Shown: positions 51,282 through 60,986, counted from the stretch's first letter. The stretch: 64,000 nt of DNA from Streptomyces sp. RKND-216 (GCF_004795255.1 NZ_SSBQ01000002.1:3553501-3617500), one strand, 5' to 3'. The notes: generated by a model from the letters alone, not told the origin. Numbers and translations are program-made.

Positions 51282-52946
51282 ATGGGTCACAGGGAACAGG
51301 CGCGGGACAGGCAGCGCATGGCGGTCATCGGTTCCGTGGCCGCCGTCGTCATAGGCGCCACCGGCTTCGGCGTGTACGCGCTGGTGGGCGACGACGAGGC
51401 GGGCCGCGGCGGCGTGGGAACGACGACCGCCGACGGGAAGCAGCCGGAGACCGTCGAGACCGGGCCGCCGACCGCGGAGGAAGTCCGCACGGTGGCGGGC
51501 GACTTCCTCGACGCCTGGGCCGCCGGCAAGGAGCGGCAGGCCGCCGCCCTCACCGACGACCAGACCACCGCGCTGAAGGCGCTCACCGCGTTCCGCGAGG
51601 ACGCCGCCATCGACGAGATCGCGTTCACCCCGCAGAAGCCGAAGCAGCGCGAGGTCGCCTTCGCGGCCGAGACGAAGATCGTCCACGAGGAGACCACCGC
51701 CGACTGGTCCTACGACGGTGCCGTGAGCGTCGTACGGGACAAGAAGACCGGCGACGCACTCGTCCACTGGGAACCGTCCGTCCTGCACCCCGAGTTGAAG
51801 GACGGCCAGAGCATCGAGACCGGCGAGGCGGGCACCCCGCCGATCAAGGCCGTCGACCGCAACGGCACCGAACTCACCAAGGACGACCACCCGGCGCTGG
51901 GCGGCATCCTCGCCGACCTGCGCAAGCGCTACGGAGACAAGGCGGGCGGGGAGCCCGGCATCGAGACCCGCATCCTCGACGCGAAGGGCGAGGAGACCGG
52001 CACCACCCTCCTCACCCTCTCCGAAGGGGAGGAGGGCACCCTCCGGACCACGATCGACCTCGGCGTGCAGCAGGCCGCCGAGTCCGCGATCGCCGGCAAG
52101 AACAAGGCAGCCGTCGTCGCCGTGAAGCCCAGCACCGGCGAGATTTTGGCCGTCGCCCACACCCCCGCGCCCGGCTTCAACATCGCCTTCCAGGGCCTCT
52201 ACGCCCCCGGCTCCACGATGAAGGTCGTCACCGCGGCCATGCTCATGGACAAGGGTCTCGCCTCGCCGAACGCGGCGCACCCGTGCCCGAAGGAGTTCGA
52301 GTACGGCGACTGGCCCTTCCACAACGACGACCACTTCGAGATCAAGGGCGGCACCTTCGCGCAGAGCTTCGCCCGCTCCTGCAACACCGCCTTCATCAGC
52401 CAGGCCCCGGAACTGCAGAACGACTCGCTGACGAACTACGCCCGCGACGTCTTCGGGCTCGGCCTCACCTGGCAGGTCGGCACCTCCACCATGGACGGCC
52501 GCGTCCCGGTGCAGAGCGCCGCGCAGATGGGCGCCTCCCTCATCGGGCAGGGCGGCGTGCGGATGAACCCGCTCAACATGGCGTCCGTCTCGGCGACTGT
52601 GAAGACCGGCGTCTTCAAGCAGCCGTACATCGTCTCCCCCCAGATCGACGGCCGCACGCTGACCGGCGCCCCGCAGACGATGAAACCGGAGACCGCGAGC
52701 GGCCTGCGGCAGATGATGAACCTCACCGCGGTGAGCGGCACCGCGGCGGCGCCCATGGCCGGCATGAGCGGCGACTTCGGAGCGAAGACCGGCTCGGCCG
52801 AGGTGATGGGCCAGAAGAAGCCGGACGCGTGGTTCACGGCGTACTCCGGAGACATCGCGGCTGCGGCGGTCGTACCCGCTGTCGGCCACGGCGGCGAATA
52901 CGCGGGCCCGGTGGTCCGCAAGGTCCTCGACGCCTACGGCGGCTGA
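51282..52946 (+). CDS. Penicillin-binding protein (class B-like transpeptidase)
   Basis: Encodes 554 residues. An N-terminal membrane anchor (MAVIGSVAAVVIGATGFGVY) is followed by a MecA_N/NTF2-like domain (about 60-180), a short dimerisation part and the transpeptidase domain. Active-site boxes are STMK (S311, K314), SCN (366-368) and KTG (502-504). It is shorter than PBP2/3 and similar to PbpA or MecA-type enzymes that act in septal or spore-wall synthesis. A TAGGGT -10 candidate lies at 51218-51223. The next hairpin ends the transcript. Confidence 0.9.
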   Translation: MGHREQARDRQRMAVIGSVAAVVIGATGFGVYALVGDDEAGRGGVGTTTADGKQPETVETGPPTAEEVRTVAGDFLDAWAAGKERQAAALTDDQTTALKALTAFREDAAIDEIAFTPQKPKQREVAFAAETKIVHEETTADWSYDGAVSVVRDKKTGDALVHWEPSVLHPELKDGQSIETGEAGTPPIKAVDRNGTELTKDDHPALGGILADLRKRYGDKAGGEPGIETRILDAKGEETGTTLLTLSEGEEGTLRTTIDLGVQQAAESAIAGKNKAAVVAVKPSTGEILAVAHTPAPGFNIAFQGLYAPGSTMKVVTAAMLMDKGLASPNAAHPCPKEFEYGDWPFHNDDHFEIKGGTFAQSFARSCNTAFISQAPELQNDSLTNYARDVFGLGLTWQVGTSTMDGRVPVQSAAQMGASLIGQGGVRMNPLNMASVSATVKTGVFKQPYIVSPQIDGRTLTGAPQTMKPETASGLRQMMNLTAVSGTAAAPMAGMSGDFGAKTGSAEVMGQKKPDAWFTAYSGDIAAAAVVPAVGHGGEYAGPVVRKVLDAYGG

Positions 52947-52961
52947 GGCCCACCCCTCCTC

Positions 52962-53000
52962 CGGGCCCGCCGCACGCCCCCGCAGCGTGCGGCGGGCCCG
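52962..53000 (+). terminator. Terminator after the PBP gene
   Basis: A perfect 16-bp stem (52962-52977/52985-53000) with a 7-base loop, 16 bases after the stop codon. Confidence 0.88.
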
Positions 53001-53035
53001 ACCGGTGCCGTGCCGGTTCCCGGCCCGTGCCGCGT

Positions 53036-53041
53036 TAGCGT
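53036..53041 (+). promoter_or_regulatory. -10 box for leaderless ybaK-like gene
   Basis: TAGCGT ends 6 bases before the ATG at 53048, with no Shine-Dalgarno sequence. Confidence 0.45.
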
Positions 53042-53047
53042 GGACGG

Positions 53048-53545
53048 ATGACCGCTCCGTCCGCCGCGCACCCGCGCTTCGCCGCCGCACTCGCCGCACT
53101 GGGCCTCGACGCCATCGAGGTCCGCGCCTTTCCCGACGGCACCCGGACCGCTGCCGACGCAGCGGCGGCGGTCGGCTGCGAGCTGAGCCAGATCGTGAAG
53201 TCGCTCGTCTTCGAGGCCGACGGCGCACCCGTGCTCGTGCTGATGGACGGCGCGACCCGCGTCGACCTCGCCCGGGTGCGGGAACGGCTCGGCGCGGGCA
53301 CGGTCGGCCGGGCGAACGCCGCCGCCGTCCGCCGGGCCACCGGCTACGCCATCGGCGGGGTGCCGCCGTTCGGCCACGTCACGCCGCTGCGCGTGCTCGC
53401 CGACCGCGGGCTGCTCGCGCACACCATCGTGTGGGCTGCGGCGGGGACGCCGCACACCGTCTTCCCGATCGGACCGGAGGCGCTGATCGCCCACGCCGGG
53501 GCCGACCTCGCCGACGTCGCCGAGACCCGGCAGACCCCCGCCTGA
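53048..53545 (+). CDS. YbaK/EbsC-family aminoacyl-tRNA deacylase
   Basis: Encodes 165 residues. It is a free-standing editing domain that clears mischarged tRNA (Cys-tRNA-Pro in YbaK). The catalytic lysine region reads QIVKSLVF (K51) and the conserved GYAIGGVPPFGH strand-loop is present, along with LLAHTIVWAAAGTPHTVFPI. Length and motifs match. The amino acid specificity is not clear. Confidence 0.9.
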   Translation: MTAPSAAHPRFAAALAALGLDAIEVRAFPDGTRTAADAAAAVGCELSQIVKSLVFEADGAPVLVLMDGATRVDLARVRERLGAGTVGRANAAAVRRATGYAIGGVPPFGHVTPLRVLADRGLLAHTIVWAAAGTPHTVFPIGPEALIAHAGADLADVAETRQTPA

Positions 53546-53633
53546 CTGATCTCCCGGTCACGGGGGGCGGCAGGGGCACGGCAGCCGGGCATCTAGGCTG
53601 GGACGCCGGCCCGGAACGCGTTGCAGGAGTGAG

Positions 53634-55478
53634 ATGGCAGTCAACCTCGTCAACCTGGAAGCCGTCAGCAAGGTGTACGGCACGCGTGCCCTGCTGGACG
53701 GCCTCTCGCTCGGCGTCAGCGAGGGCGATCGCATCGGCGTCGTCGGGCGGAACGGGGACGGCAAGACCACCCTCATTCGCATCCTCGCCCGGCAGGAGTC
53801 CCCCGACGGCGGGCGCGTCACGCACGCGGGCGGGCTGCGCATCGGGGTGCTCACCCAGCACGACTCCCTCGACCCGGCGGCCACCGTCCGCCACGAGGTG
53901 CTGGGCGACATGGCCGACCACGAGTGGGCCGGGAACGCGAAGATCCGCGACGTGCTCACCGGCCTGTTCGGCGGGCTGGACCTGCCGGGCTTCCCGGACG
54001 GGCTGGAAACGGTGATCGGCCCGCTCTCCGGCGGAGAGCGCCGTCGCATCGCGCTCGCGCAGCTGCTGATCTCCGAGCAGGACCTGATCGTGCTCGACGA
54101 GCCGACCAACCACCTGGACGTCGAGGGCATCTCCTGGCTGGCCGGGCACCTGCGGGCGCGGCGCTCGGCGCTGGTGTGCGTCACCCACGACCGCTGGTTC
54201 CTGGACCAGGTGTGCACCCGCATGTGGGACGTGCAGCGCGGCAGCGTGCACGAGTACGACGGCGGGTACAGCGACTACGTGTTCGCCCGCGCCGAGCGGG
54301 AACGCATCGCCGCGACCGAGGAGGCCAAGCGGCAGAACCTGATGCGGAAGGAACTGGCCTGGCTCCGGCGCGGTGCCCCCGCCCGTACCAGCAAGCCGCG
54401 GTTCCGCATCGAGGCGGCGAACGCGCTGATCGCCGACGTGCCGCCGCCCCGGAACGACGCGGAGCTGATGCGGTTCGCCAACTCCCGGCTCGGGAAGACC
54501 GTCCTGGACCTGGAGGACGTGACCGTGCAGGCCGGACCGAAGGTGCTGCTGCGGCACCTGACCTGGCAGCTGGGGCCGGGCGATCGCATCGGGCTGGTCG
54601 GCGTCAACGGCGCCGGCAAGACCTCGCTGCTGCGGGCGATGGAGGAGGCCGCGCGCAGCGGCGGCGAGAAGCAGCCCGCCGCAGGACGCGTCAAGGTCGG
54701 CAGAACGGTCAAACTGGCCTACCTCTCGCAGGAGGTGGCCGAGGTCGACCCGAACTGGCGCGTGCTGGAGGCGGTGGAGCGGGTGCGCTCCCGCGTGGAG
54801 CTGGGCAAGGGCCGGGAGATGACCGCTTCGCAGCTCTGCGAGAAGTTCGGCTTCGTGAAGGAGAAGCAGTGGACGCCGGTAGGTGACCTGTCCGGCGGCG
54901 AGCGCCGTCGGCTGCAGATCCTGCGGCTGCTGATGGACGAGCCCAACGTCCTCTTCCTCGACGAGCCCACCAACGATCTGGACATCGAGACGCTGACCCA
55001 GCTCGAGGATCTGCTCGACGGCTGGGCAGGCTCCCTCGTCGTCATCTCCCACGACCGCTACTTCCTGGAACGCACCACCGACCGCGTCCACGCGCTGCTG
55101 GGCGACGGGACGTTGCGGATGCTGCCGCGCGGCGTCGACGAGTACCTGGAGCGGCGGGCCCGGGTACGCGCGCAGACGCCCGCCGCGCAGGCGGCGACCC
55201 ATCCGGCCGGACGGAACGGGCAATCGGTGCAGTCCGGGCAGGTAGGGCAGGCCGCCGCGAAACCGGCCGCGCTGTCCCGTGCCGCACAGAAGGAACTCCA
55301 GCGCATCGAGCGGCGGCTGGACAAGGTCGGCGCCGAGGAGTCCACGCTGCACGGCGAGATCGCCGAGCACGCCACGGACTTCGAGCGCGTCGCCGGCCTG
55401 GACGCCCGGTTGCGCGAACTGGCCTCCGAACGCGACGACTTGGAGACCCGCTGGCTGGAACTCGCCGAAGGCGAGTAG
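53634..55478 (+). CDS. ABC-F family ATPase, Uup-like
   Basis: Encodes 614 residues. ATG 53634 follows AGGAGTGAG; a -10 candidate TAGGCT lies at 53594-53599. Two ABC domains are present: Walker A GRNGDGKTT and later GVNGAGKTS, two LSGGERRR signatures, and DEPTNHLD and DEPTNDLD. There is no membrane segment, so this is a translation-related ABC-F protein. A C-terminal coiled coil (LSRAAQKELQRIERRLDK to the end) after a Gln/Gly/Ala linker is the Uup type, implicated in ribosome or DNA-structure handling. Antibiotic-resistance ABC-F proteins are possible but less likely. Confidence 0.9.
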   Translation: MAVNLVNLEAVSKVYGTRALLDGLSLGVSEGDRIGVVGRNGDGKTTLIRILARQESPDGGRVTHAGGLRIGVLTQHDSLDPAATVRHEVLGDMADHEWAGNAKIRDVLTGLFGGLDLPGFPDGLETVIGPLSGGERRRIALAQLLISEQDLIVLDEPTNHLDVEGISWLAGHLRARRSALVCVTHDRWFLDQVCTRMWDVQRGSVHEYDGGYSDYVFARAERERIAATEEAKRQNLMRKELAWLRRGAPARTSKPRFRIEAANALIADVPPPRNDAELMRFANSRLGKTVLDLEDVTVQAGPKVLLRHLTWQLGPGDRIGLVGVNGAGKTSLLRAMEEAARSGGEKQPAAGRVKVGRTVKLAYLSQEVAEVDPNWRVLEAVERVRSRVELGKGREMTASQLCEKFGFVKEKQWTPVGDLSGGERRRLQILRLLMDEPNVLFLDEPTNDLDIETLTQLEDLLDGWAGSLVVISHDRYFLERTTDRVHALLGDGTLRMLPRGVDEYLERRARVRAQTPAAQAATHPAGRNGQSVQSGQVGQAAAKPAALSRAAQKELQRIERRLDKVGAEESTLHGEIAEHATDFERVAGLDARLRELASERDDLETRWLELAEGE

Positions 55479-55694
55479 GACCGGAGCGGCCGGTCACCGG
55501 GGGACGGCGCGCCGCGCTTGACAGTCCCGTCCCGTGGCCGTGACGGAACCGGAACGCTCCCGCGCGGTGTCCGGTGGTAGAAAGAACCTCACTCACCCAG
55601 TCAGTCATGGCGGGCTCGATGTCCGATTCGCTCGGCCCTACGGGGGGTTCGGGATGCCGGGCACGACGGTCTGCCCGTTCCGCGAGGACACCGC

Positions 55695-57584
55695 ATGTCT
55701 CAGCCGCCCCCTCCTCCCCCCAGCCAGCCGCCCCAGCCCGGTGACGGGTCCGGTGAGTCGAAGGACCCGCCCGCAGAGAGCCCGGCCGCGGACAAGCCCT
55801 CCCTCGACAAGGAGTCGCCGCAGCAGCCCGACGCCGGGGGCTACGGCTACCCGCAGCAGCCCCCGCAGGGCGGCGGCTACGGCTACCCGGGGCCGGCCGC
55901 TCCGGGCGACGTGTCGCAGCAGCCGACACAGGGCTACGGCTACCCCGGCGCGCCCGGCGCCGCTCCCGGTGCCCCGGGTTCCCCCGGTGCTCCCGCTGGG
56001 TACGGCCCGCAGCCCGGCGGCTTCGGCCAGCCCGGCCCGTACGGTCAGCCCGGCCCGTACGCCGGGCCCGGACCCTACGGTCAGCCCGGCCCGTACGGCC
56101 AGCCCGGTCAGCCCGGCCCGTACGGGCACCCCGGCATGGCCCAGACCCTGCCGCCCGGCGCGGCGCCGGGCGGTCCCGCGCCCGGCCGTGACAGCAACAA
56201 GACCGTCGCGATCATCGCGGCGGCCGTGGCCACGCTGCTGATCGTGGGTGTCGGTGTCTGGTTCCTCACCAAGGGCTCCGGCGGCGACCCCGACCCCCAG
56301 GGGGACACCCGCGGCACCACGCAGGGCACCACCGGCGGCGACAGCGGCGGGTCCACCGGTGGCGACGGCAACGTCGGCGACGGTCACCAGCCGTCCGGCA
56401 CCGAGGGCGAGCTGCTGTTCAGCGTGGACGCCCCGAAGGTCGGCGACATCACCTCGGTCCCGGGCATGTGGGCGACCGAGGACATCTTCGTCAAGACCTC
56501 GGTCAACGCCATCCTCGGCCTCAACGCCTCCGACGGCTCCGAGGCGTGGAAGATCCCCCTCGACGGACAGGTGTGTGCGGCCGCGCTCCAGCAGACCGAG
56601 GACGGCAAGACCGCCGTCGTCACCCGCGAGACCCGCTCCAGCAAGGCGCGCTGCAACCAGATGGCCGTCCTCGATCTGGCCGCGGGCAAGAAGGTGTGGC
56701 AGAAGACCATGCCCAACGAAGCCAATGTCAACAGCCTCGGTGGCAGCGTCACCATCAGCCAGGGCACCGTGGCGGCGGCCTGGATCGGCGGCTCCGTCGG
56801 CTACCCGCTGGCGGGCGGCGAACCCGTCTGGGCCGGCGAGTTCGGCGGCGAGTGCCGTGACGACGGCTACGCGGGCGGCGCGAAGCTGATCGCGCTGGTC
56901 GAGTGCGGCAGCTACACCAAGCCGCAGTACCTCGTGCAGACGCTGGACCCGAAGACCGGCAAGGCGCAGAGCGAGTTCAAGGTTCCGGGCAGCGTCCGCA
57001 CGGTGTCGGTGGCCTCCACCGACCCGCTGGTCCTCGTGGTCGGCGCCGGCGGCCCGTCGCCGACCGACATCATGACCGTCTCCGACGACATGAAGCTGAT
57101 GGCGAAGATCTCCCTCGGCAGCCGCTACGAGGTCGACTGCGACCTGTCTGCCGAGGGCTGCCGCGGCATCGTCGCGACCGACGACGCCGTGTACATGCGC
57201 ACGCAGATGCACGAGTCGAGCGCGGAGTACGGCCGGACGAACGAGATCATGAAGTTCGACATCAAGACCGGCACGACCAAGTGGAAGTCGGCCGCGGGCG
57301 AGAAGCGCGCCATGACGCCGCTGCGCTACGACGAGGGCAAGCTGATCGGCTACCGCCTGCCCAGCTACGAGCAGGGCGGGGAGATCGTCGCGATCGACCC
57401 GGAGAACGGCAAGCAGACGAGCTGGCTCAAGCTCCAGCAGACGCACATGGAGGAGCAGTTCGTCGCCTACCGGCTGCTGGACCGGGCGCTGTTCGCGTAC
57501 GGCCGGCTGCACCTGCAGACCGACCTGCTCTCCGAGCGTGACGACGGCGACAAGCCGCTGGCGGCGGTCTTCGGCGTCGACTGA
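55695..57584 (+). CDS. Membrane protein with PQQ-like beta-propeller
   Basis: Encodes 629 residues. ATG 55695 has GAGGA at 55684-55688. Residues 1-165 are a disordered Pro/Gly/Gln/Tyr-rich cytoplasmic part. One membrane helix follows (IIAAAVATLLIVGVGVWFLT, about 175-195), then a Gly/Thr linker and an extracellular beta-propeller of PQQ-type blades (LNASDGSEAWKIPL, VLDLAAGKKVWQKT, AIDPENGKQTSWL). This is the layout of many Streptomyces cell-surface sensors or scaffold proteins. No catalytic residues are evident. TTGACA at 55518-55523 could be a -35 element. Confidence 0.85.
   Translation: MSQPPPPPPSQPPQPGDGSGESKDPPAESPAADKPSLDKESPQQPDAGGYGYPQQPPQGGGYGYPGPAAPGDVSQQPTQGYGYPGAPGAAPGAPGSPGAPAGYGPQPGGFGQPGPYGQPGPYAGPGPYGQPGPYGQPGQPGPYGHPGMAQTLPPGAAPGGPAPGRDSNKTVAIIAAAVATLLIVGVGVWFLTKGSGGDPDPQGDTRGTTQGTTGGDSGGSTGGDGNVGDGHQPSGTEGELLFSVDAPKVGDITSVPGMWATEDIFVKTSVNAILGLNASDGSEAWKIPLDGQVCAAALQQTEDGKTAVVTRETRSSKARCNQMAVLDLAAGKKVWQKTMPNEANVNSLGGSVTISQGTVAAAWIGGSVGYPLAGGEPVWAGEFGGECRDDGYAGGAKLIALVECGSYTKPQYLVQTLDPKTGKAQSEFKVPGSVRTVSVASTDPLVLVVGAGGPSPTDIMTVSDDMKLMAKISLGSRYEVDCDLSAEGCRGIVATDDAVYMRTQMHESSAEYGRTNEIMKFDIKTGTTKWKSAAGEKRAMTPLRYDEGKLIGYRLPSYEQGGEIVAIDPENGKQTSWLKLQQTHMEEQFVAYRLLDRALFAYGRLHLQTDLLSERDDGDKPLAAVFGVD
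56025..56125 (+). repeat. Imperfect 18-base tandem repeats
   Basis: About five units of the type GGTCAGCCCGGCCCGTAC encode the PYGQPG repeats in the disordered N-terminus of the propeller protein. Such tracts vary in number between strains. Confidence 0.8.
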
Positions 57585-57595
57585 TCCTCCCCAGG

Positions 57596-57617
57596 CCCGA
57601 TTTCCCGCAGGATCGGG
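57596..57617 (+). terminator. Weak terminator hairpin after the propeller gene
   Basis: CCCGAT and ATCGGG form a 6-bp stem over a ten-base loop, 12 bases after the stop. Confidence 0.45.
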
Positions 57618-57712
57618 CGAACCGGCCCCGGACCGTGTAGCTTTCGTGCACATGTGTCCGGGGCCGGCGCGTGTCCATGAGCACGGCACCGGGGTGGTGA
57701 CGGGGGAGCTCG

Positions 57713-58399
57713 ATGGGTGTGCGGGTCGTCGTGGTGGACGAGAAGCGGCTGCTGGCGGAAGCGCTGGCCACGGCGCTGCGTCTGCGCGGGCACCGGGTGC
57801 TCGCCGCGGCGGCGCCCGGCGCCGGGACGGTCGAGCTGGTCGTCGCGCGGGCGCCGGAGGTGTGCCTGCTGGGCACGGCGACGCCGTCCGCACCGGGGGC
57901 GTTCGATCCGGTGAAACGTATCCGCTCCGCGCGGCCGCAGATCGGCGTGGTGGTGCTCGGGCCGGTGCGCTGCCCGCGCGGCATCGCTGCGGCGTTCGCC
58001 GCGGGCGCGTCCGGCTACGTCCGGCAGGACGAGCGGATCGAGGGCGTCGAACGGGCCATGGCCAAGGCCCGGGCCGGCGAGGCGGCCGTGGCGCCGCAGC
58101 TGCTCCAGCGGGCGTTCGCCGAACTGCTGCACCCGCCGGCGGAGGCGGACGACGAGGCGGCGCGGCTGCTGCGCCTCCTCACCCCGCGCGAGGTGGCGGT
58201 ACTGGTGCGCGTGGCCGAGGGCGAGGACACCCGGCTGATCGCCGCGGGCATGGGGATCGCCCCCAGTACCGCACGCACCCACGTGCAGCGGGTGCTGCGG
58301 AAGCTGGCCGTGACCTCCCGCTTGGAGGCGGCCGCGCTGGCGGCACGTACCGGGCTGCTGGACCGGGCCGCGAAGGGGTCACTCCCCGCCGGGGAGTGA
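57713..58399 (+). CDS. Orphan LuxR-type regulator with degenerate receiver
   Basis: Encodes 228 residues. ATG 57713 has GGGGGAG 4 bases upstream. The N-terminal receiver-like domain (1-120) keeps the acidic pair region VVVVDE. The phosphoacceptor position (54, in LLGTATP) is Gly instead of Asp, and the late Lys is Arg (GYVRQDE). The C-terminal LuxR HTH is intact (LTPREVAVLVRVAEGEDTRLIAAGMGI...ARTHVQRVLRKL). It is therefore likely an atypical regulator that works without phosphorylation. No histidine kinase gene is next to it. A TAGCTT -10 candidate lies at 57638-57643. Confidence 0.87.
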   Translation: MGVRVVVVDEKRLLAEALATALRLRGHRVLAAAAPGAGTVELVVARAPEVCLLGTATPSAPGAFDPVKRIRSARPQIGVVVLGPVRCPRGIAAAFAAGASGYVRQDERIEGVERAMAKARAGEAAVAPQLLQRAFAELLHPPAEADDEAARLLRLLTPREVAVLVRVAEGEDTRLIAAGMGIAPSTARTHVQRVLRKLAVTSRLEAAALAARTGLLDRAAKGSLPAGE

Positions 58400-58403
58400 C
58401 CCC
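58375..58403 (+). terminator. Terminator overlapping the regulator stop codon
   Basis: A perfect 13-bp stem (58375-58387/58391-58403) with a 3-base loop includes the stop codon at 58397-58399. Confidence 0.88.
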
Positions 58404-58490
58404 CGACGGGACCCGCCCCTCCGCGGCCGGTCCACCGCCGCAGGGGTCAGCTCCGCGGAGCGCCGGGGTCCGGAGCTGCGGGGTCCGCTT

Positions 58491-58643
58491 CGCCGGGCCC
58501 ATGCCGATCAGCACCCCGACGACGGCCACCCAGCGGGCCACGGAGACGTAGTGCTCGTCCGGCCGGTCCTTCTCCAGGTACGCGCCCCAGATGTCACCCG
58601 TGAAGACGGTGTTGCAGGAGGAGATGTCCTTCGGCGAGATGTT
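58491..58643 (-). pseudogene. Remnant of a sodium:solute symporter gene
   Basis: The minus strand encodes NISPKDISSCNTVFTGDIWG, then AYLEKDRPDEHYVSVARWVA and VVGVLIGMG. This is a typical SSS-family stretch (TVFTxDIW...KKDRPDxxYxxVxR). The rest of a 500-residue transporter is missing on both sides. In S. coelicolor an SSS-type transporter lies beside the gal operon, so this is probably the leftover of that gene. Confidence 0.65.
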
Positions 58644-58729
58644 CCATGGGGGGTCACTCGCTTCCGTCGTGATGGTTGCGTCGTGAACGTACTCGGATTC
58701 CGTCCGTGCTTGAAGGGATCTGGTGGGCA

Positions 58730-58880
58730 ATTTTGTTCAAAAATGATGAGCGCTCGCGGTGGACGGTCGGCGCGCGCGGTGTGTCGTGTGCGGTATGTGC
58801 GGGGATAGGTGTCGCGATACACGTCAGCGCTTCCGTTCGCCGAGGACCCTGGCTATGATGGTTATTGTTCGATTTTGTTG
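58730..58880 (+). promoter_or_regulatory. gal promoter and candidate operator repeats
   Basis: TATGAT (58854-58859) is a good -10 with TTCCGT 17 bases upstream as a weak -35. Directly after it lie two 10-base units, GTTATTGTTC (58861-58870) and GATTTTGTTG (58871-58880). A third similar box, ATTTTGTTC, is at 58730-58738. Repeats across the start site suggest repressor binding; streptomycete galP1 is known to be galactose-inducible with repeated hexamers. Confidence 0.55.
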
Positions 58881-58901
58881 ATCTCCGGAGTGAGGGGCCC
58901 C

Positions 58902-59999
58902 GTGCAGAAGACCACCAGGCGGCTCGCCGACGGCCGGGAGATCCTCTACTTCGACACGGGGGACGGCATGCGCCACGACGCCGTCGACCGGCGCCCCCTC
59001 GAACCCACCGCCACGGCCTCCGAGATCCGGCACGACCCGCTGCTCGACGAGTGGGTCGCCGTCACCGCCCACCGCCAGGGGCGCACGTACCACCCGCCGG
59101 CCGACGAGTGTCCACTGTGCCCCTCCCGCGAGGGCCGCCGTACCGAGATCCCCGATGCGGACTACCAGGTCGCCGTCTTCGAGAACCGCTTCCCCTCCTT
59201 CGCCGGCGGCCCCGGCCCCCTCTCCGCCCAGGAGCCGGACGGCCTCTTCGGTCACCGCCCCGGTGCCGGACGCTGCGAGGTCGTCTGCTTCACCGCCGAC
59301 CACGACGCGTCCTTCGCCGACCTCACACCCGCACGGGCCCGCCTCGTCCTCGACGCCTGGACCGACCGCACCGCCGCGCTCTCCCGCCTGCCCGGCGTCG
59401 AACAGGTCTTCTGCTTCGAGAACCGCGGCCGCGAGATCGGCGTCACCCTCGGCCACCCCCACGGGCAGATCTACGCCTATCCGTTCACCACCCCGCGCAC
59501 CGCCCGCATGCTGCAGACGGCCACCGCCCACCGCGAACGCACCGGCCGCAACCTCTTCGACGACGTGGTCGCCTCCGAACGCGCCGACAAGAGCCGCGTC
59601 GTCGCCGAGGGCGAGCACTGGACGGCCTTCGTCCCGCACGCCGCCCACTGGCCGTACGAGGTGCACCTCTACCCACGGTGCCGGGTCGCCGACCTGACCG
59701 CGCTGGACGAAGGGGCCCGCGCCGAGTTCCCGCACCTCTACCTCGACGTGCTGCGCCGCTTCGACCGGATCTTCGGTCGCGGCGAGCCGCCCACCCCGTA
59801 CATCTCCGCCTGGCACCAGGCCCCGCGCACCGCTCCCGGGCGCCACGACTTCGCTCTCCACCTCGAGCTTTTCACCATTCGCCGTACTTCGGGCAAGCTG
59901 AAGTTCCTCGCGGGTTCCGAATCCGGCATGAACGTGTTCATCAACGATGTGCCGCCGGAGACCGCGGCTCAGCGACTGCGAGAGGTAGGGAACGAGTGA
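58902..59999 (+). CDS. galT: Galactose-1-phosphate uridylyltransferase
   Basis: Encodes 365 residues. GTG 58902 has GAGG at 58892-58895, 6 bases upstream; the frame extends further up but into the promoter. Second enzyme of the Leloir pathway. Signatures are the zinc site in ECPLCPS, ENRFPSF, the nucleophilic His in GHPHGQIY and HLELFTIRR near the C-terminus. The galE start overlaps its stop by GTGA. Confidence 0.95.
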   Translation: MQKTTRRLADGREILYFDTGDGMRHDAVDRRPLEPTATASEIRHDPLLDEWVAVTAHRQGRTYHPPADECPLCPSREGRRTEIPDADYQVAVFENRFPSFAGGPGPLSAQEPDGLFGHRPGAGRCEVVCFTADHDASFADLTPARARLVLDAWTDRTAALSRLPGVEQVFCFENRGREIGVTLGHPHGQIYAYPFTTPRTARMLQTATAHRERTGRNLFDDVVASERADKSRVVAEGEHWTAFVPHAAHWPYEVHLYPRCRVADLTALDEGARAEFPHLYLDVLRRFDRIFGRGEPPTPYISAWHQAPRTAPGRHDFALHLELFTIRRTSGKLKFLAGSESGMNVFINDVPPETAAQRLREVGNE

Positions 60000-60973
60000 A
60001 GTACCTGGTGACAGGCGGCGCGGGATACGTCGGCAGCGTCGTCGCCGCACACCTGCTGGAAGCGGGCCACACGGTCACCGTGCTGGACGACCTCTCCACC
60101 GGCTTCCGGGCCGGCGTCCCGCAGGGCGCCGACTTCGTCGAGGGGCGCGTGCAGGACGCCGCCCGCCACCTCGACCCCTCCTACGACGGCGTGCTGCACT
60201 TCGCCGCCTGCTCGCAGGTCGGCGAGTCCGTCGCGGACCCCGAGAAGTACTGGCGCAACAACCTCGGCGGCAGCATCGAACTCCTCGCCGCCATGCGCGA
60301 GCACGGCGTCCGCCGCCTGGTGTTCTCCTCCACGGCCGCCACCTACGGCGAGCCGGCCGGCTCCCCGATCACCGAGGACGACCCCACCGCGCCGACCAGC
60401 CCGTACGGCGCCACCAAGCTCGCCGTCGACCACATGATCACCGGCGAGTGCCGTGCGCACGGCCTGGCCGCCGCCTCGCTGCGCTACTTCAACGTCGCCG
60501 GCGCGTACGCCGCCCGCGACGGGCACGTCTACGGCGAACGGCACGACCCCGAGTCGCACCTCATCCCGCTCGTCCTCCAGGTCGCCCAGGGCCGCCGCGA
60601 GCACATCAACGTCTTCGGCGACGACTACCCCACCCCCGACGGCACCTGCATCCGCGACTACATCCACGTCGCCGACCTCGCCGACGCCCACCTGCTCGCG
60701 CTGTCGAAGGCCGCCCCCGGCGAGCACCTGGTCTGCAACCTCGGCAACGGCAACGGCTTCTCGGTCCGCGAGGTGATCGAGACCGTCCGCAAGGTCACCG
60801 GCCACCCCGTGCCGGAGGTCGTCGCGGACCGACGCGGCGGCGACCCGGCCGTCCTCGTCGCCTCCGCCGAACGCGCCCGTCGCCTGCTCGGCTGGCAGCC
60901 CTCGCGCGCCGACCTGGCCGGCATCGTCCAGGACGCCTGGGACTTCACCCGGCACACCGCCGGGACCGACTGA
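59996..60973 (+). CDS. galE: UDP-glucose 4-epimerase
   Basis: Encodes 325 residues. It is an extended SDR with NAD motif TGGAGYVGS (7-15), the [11 protein letters not shown] strand with the catalytic Ser/Thr, YGATK (Tyr/Lys pair), RYFNVAGA and the late [13 protein letters not shown]. It interconverts UDP-glucose and UDP-galactose. GTG 59996 overlaps the galT stop by four bases; galK follows 13 bases later. Confidence 0.95.
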   Translation: MKYLVTGGAGYVGSVVAAHLLEAGHTVTVLDDLSTGFRAGVPQGADFVEGRVQDAARHLDPSYDGVLHFAACSQVGESVADPEKYWRNNLGGSIELLAAMREHGVRRLVFSSTAATYGEPAGSPITEDDPTAPTSPYGATKLAVDHMITGECRAHGLAAASLRYFNVAGAYAARDGHVYGERHDPESHLIPLVLQVAQGRREHINVFGDDYPTPDGTCIRDYIHVADLADAHLLALSKAAPGEHLVCNLGNGNGFSVREVIETVRKVTGHPVPEVVADRRGGDPAVLVASAERARRLLGWQPSRADLAGIVQDAWDFTRHTAGTD

Positions 60974-60986
60974 GCCGGGGAGAGGG

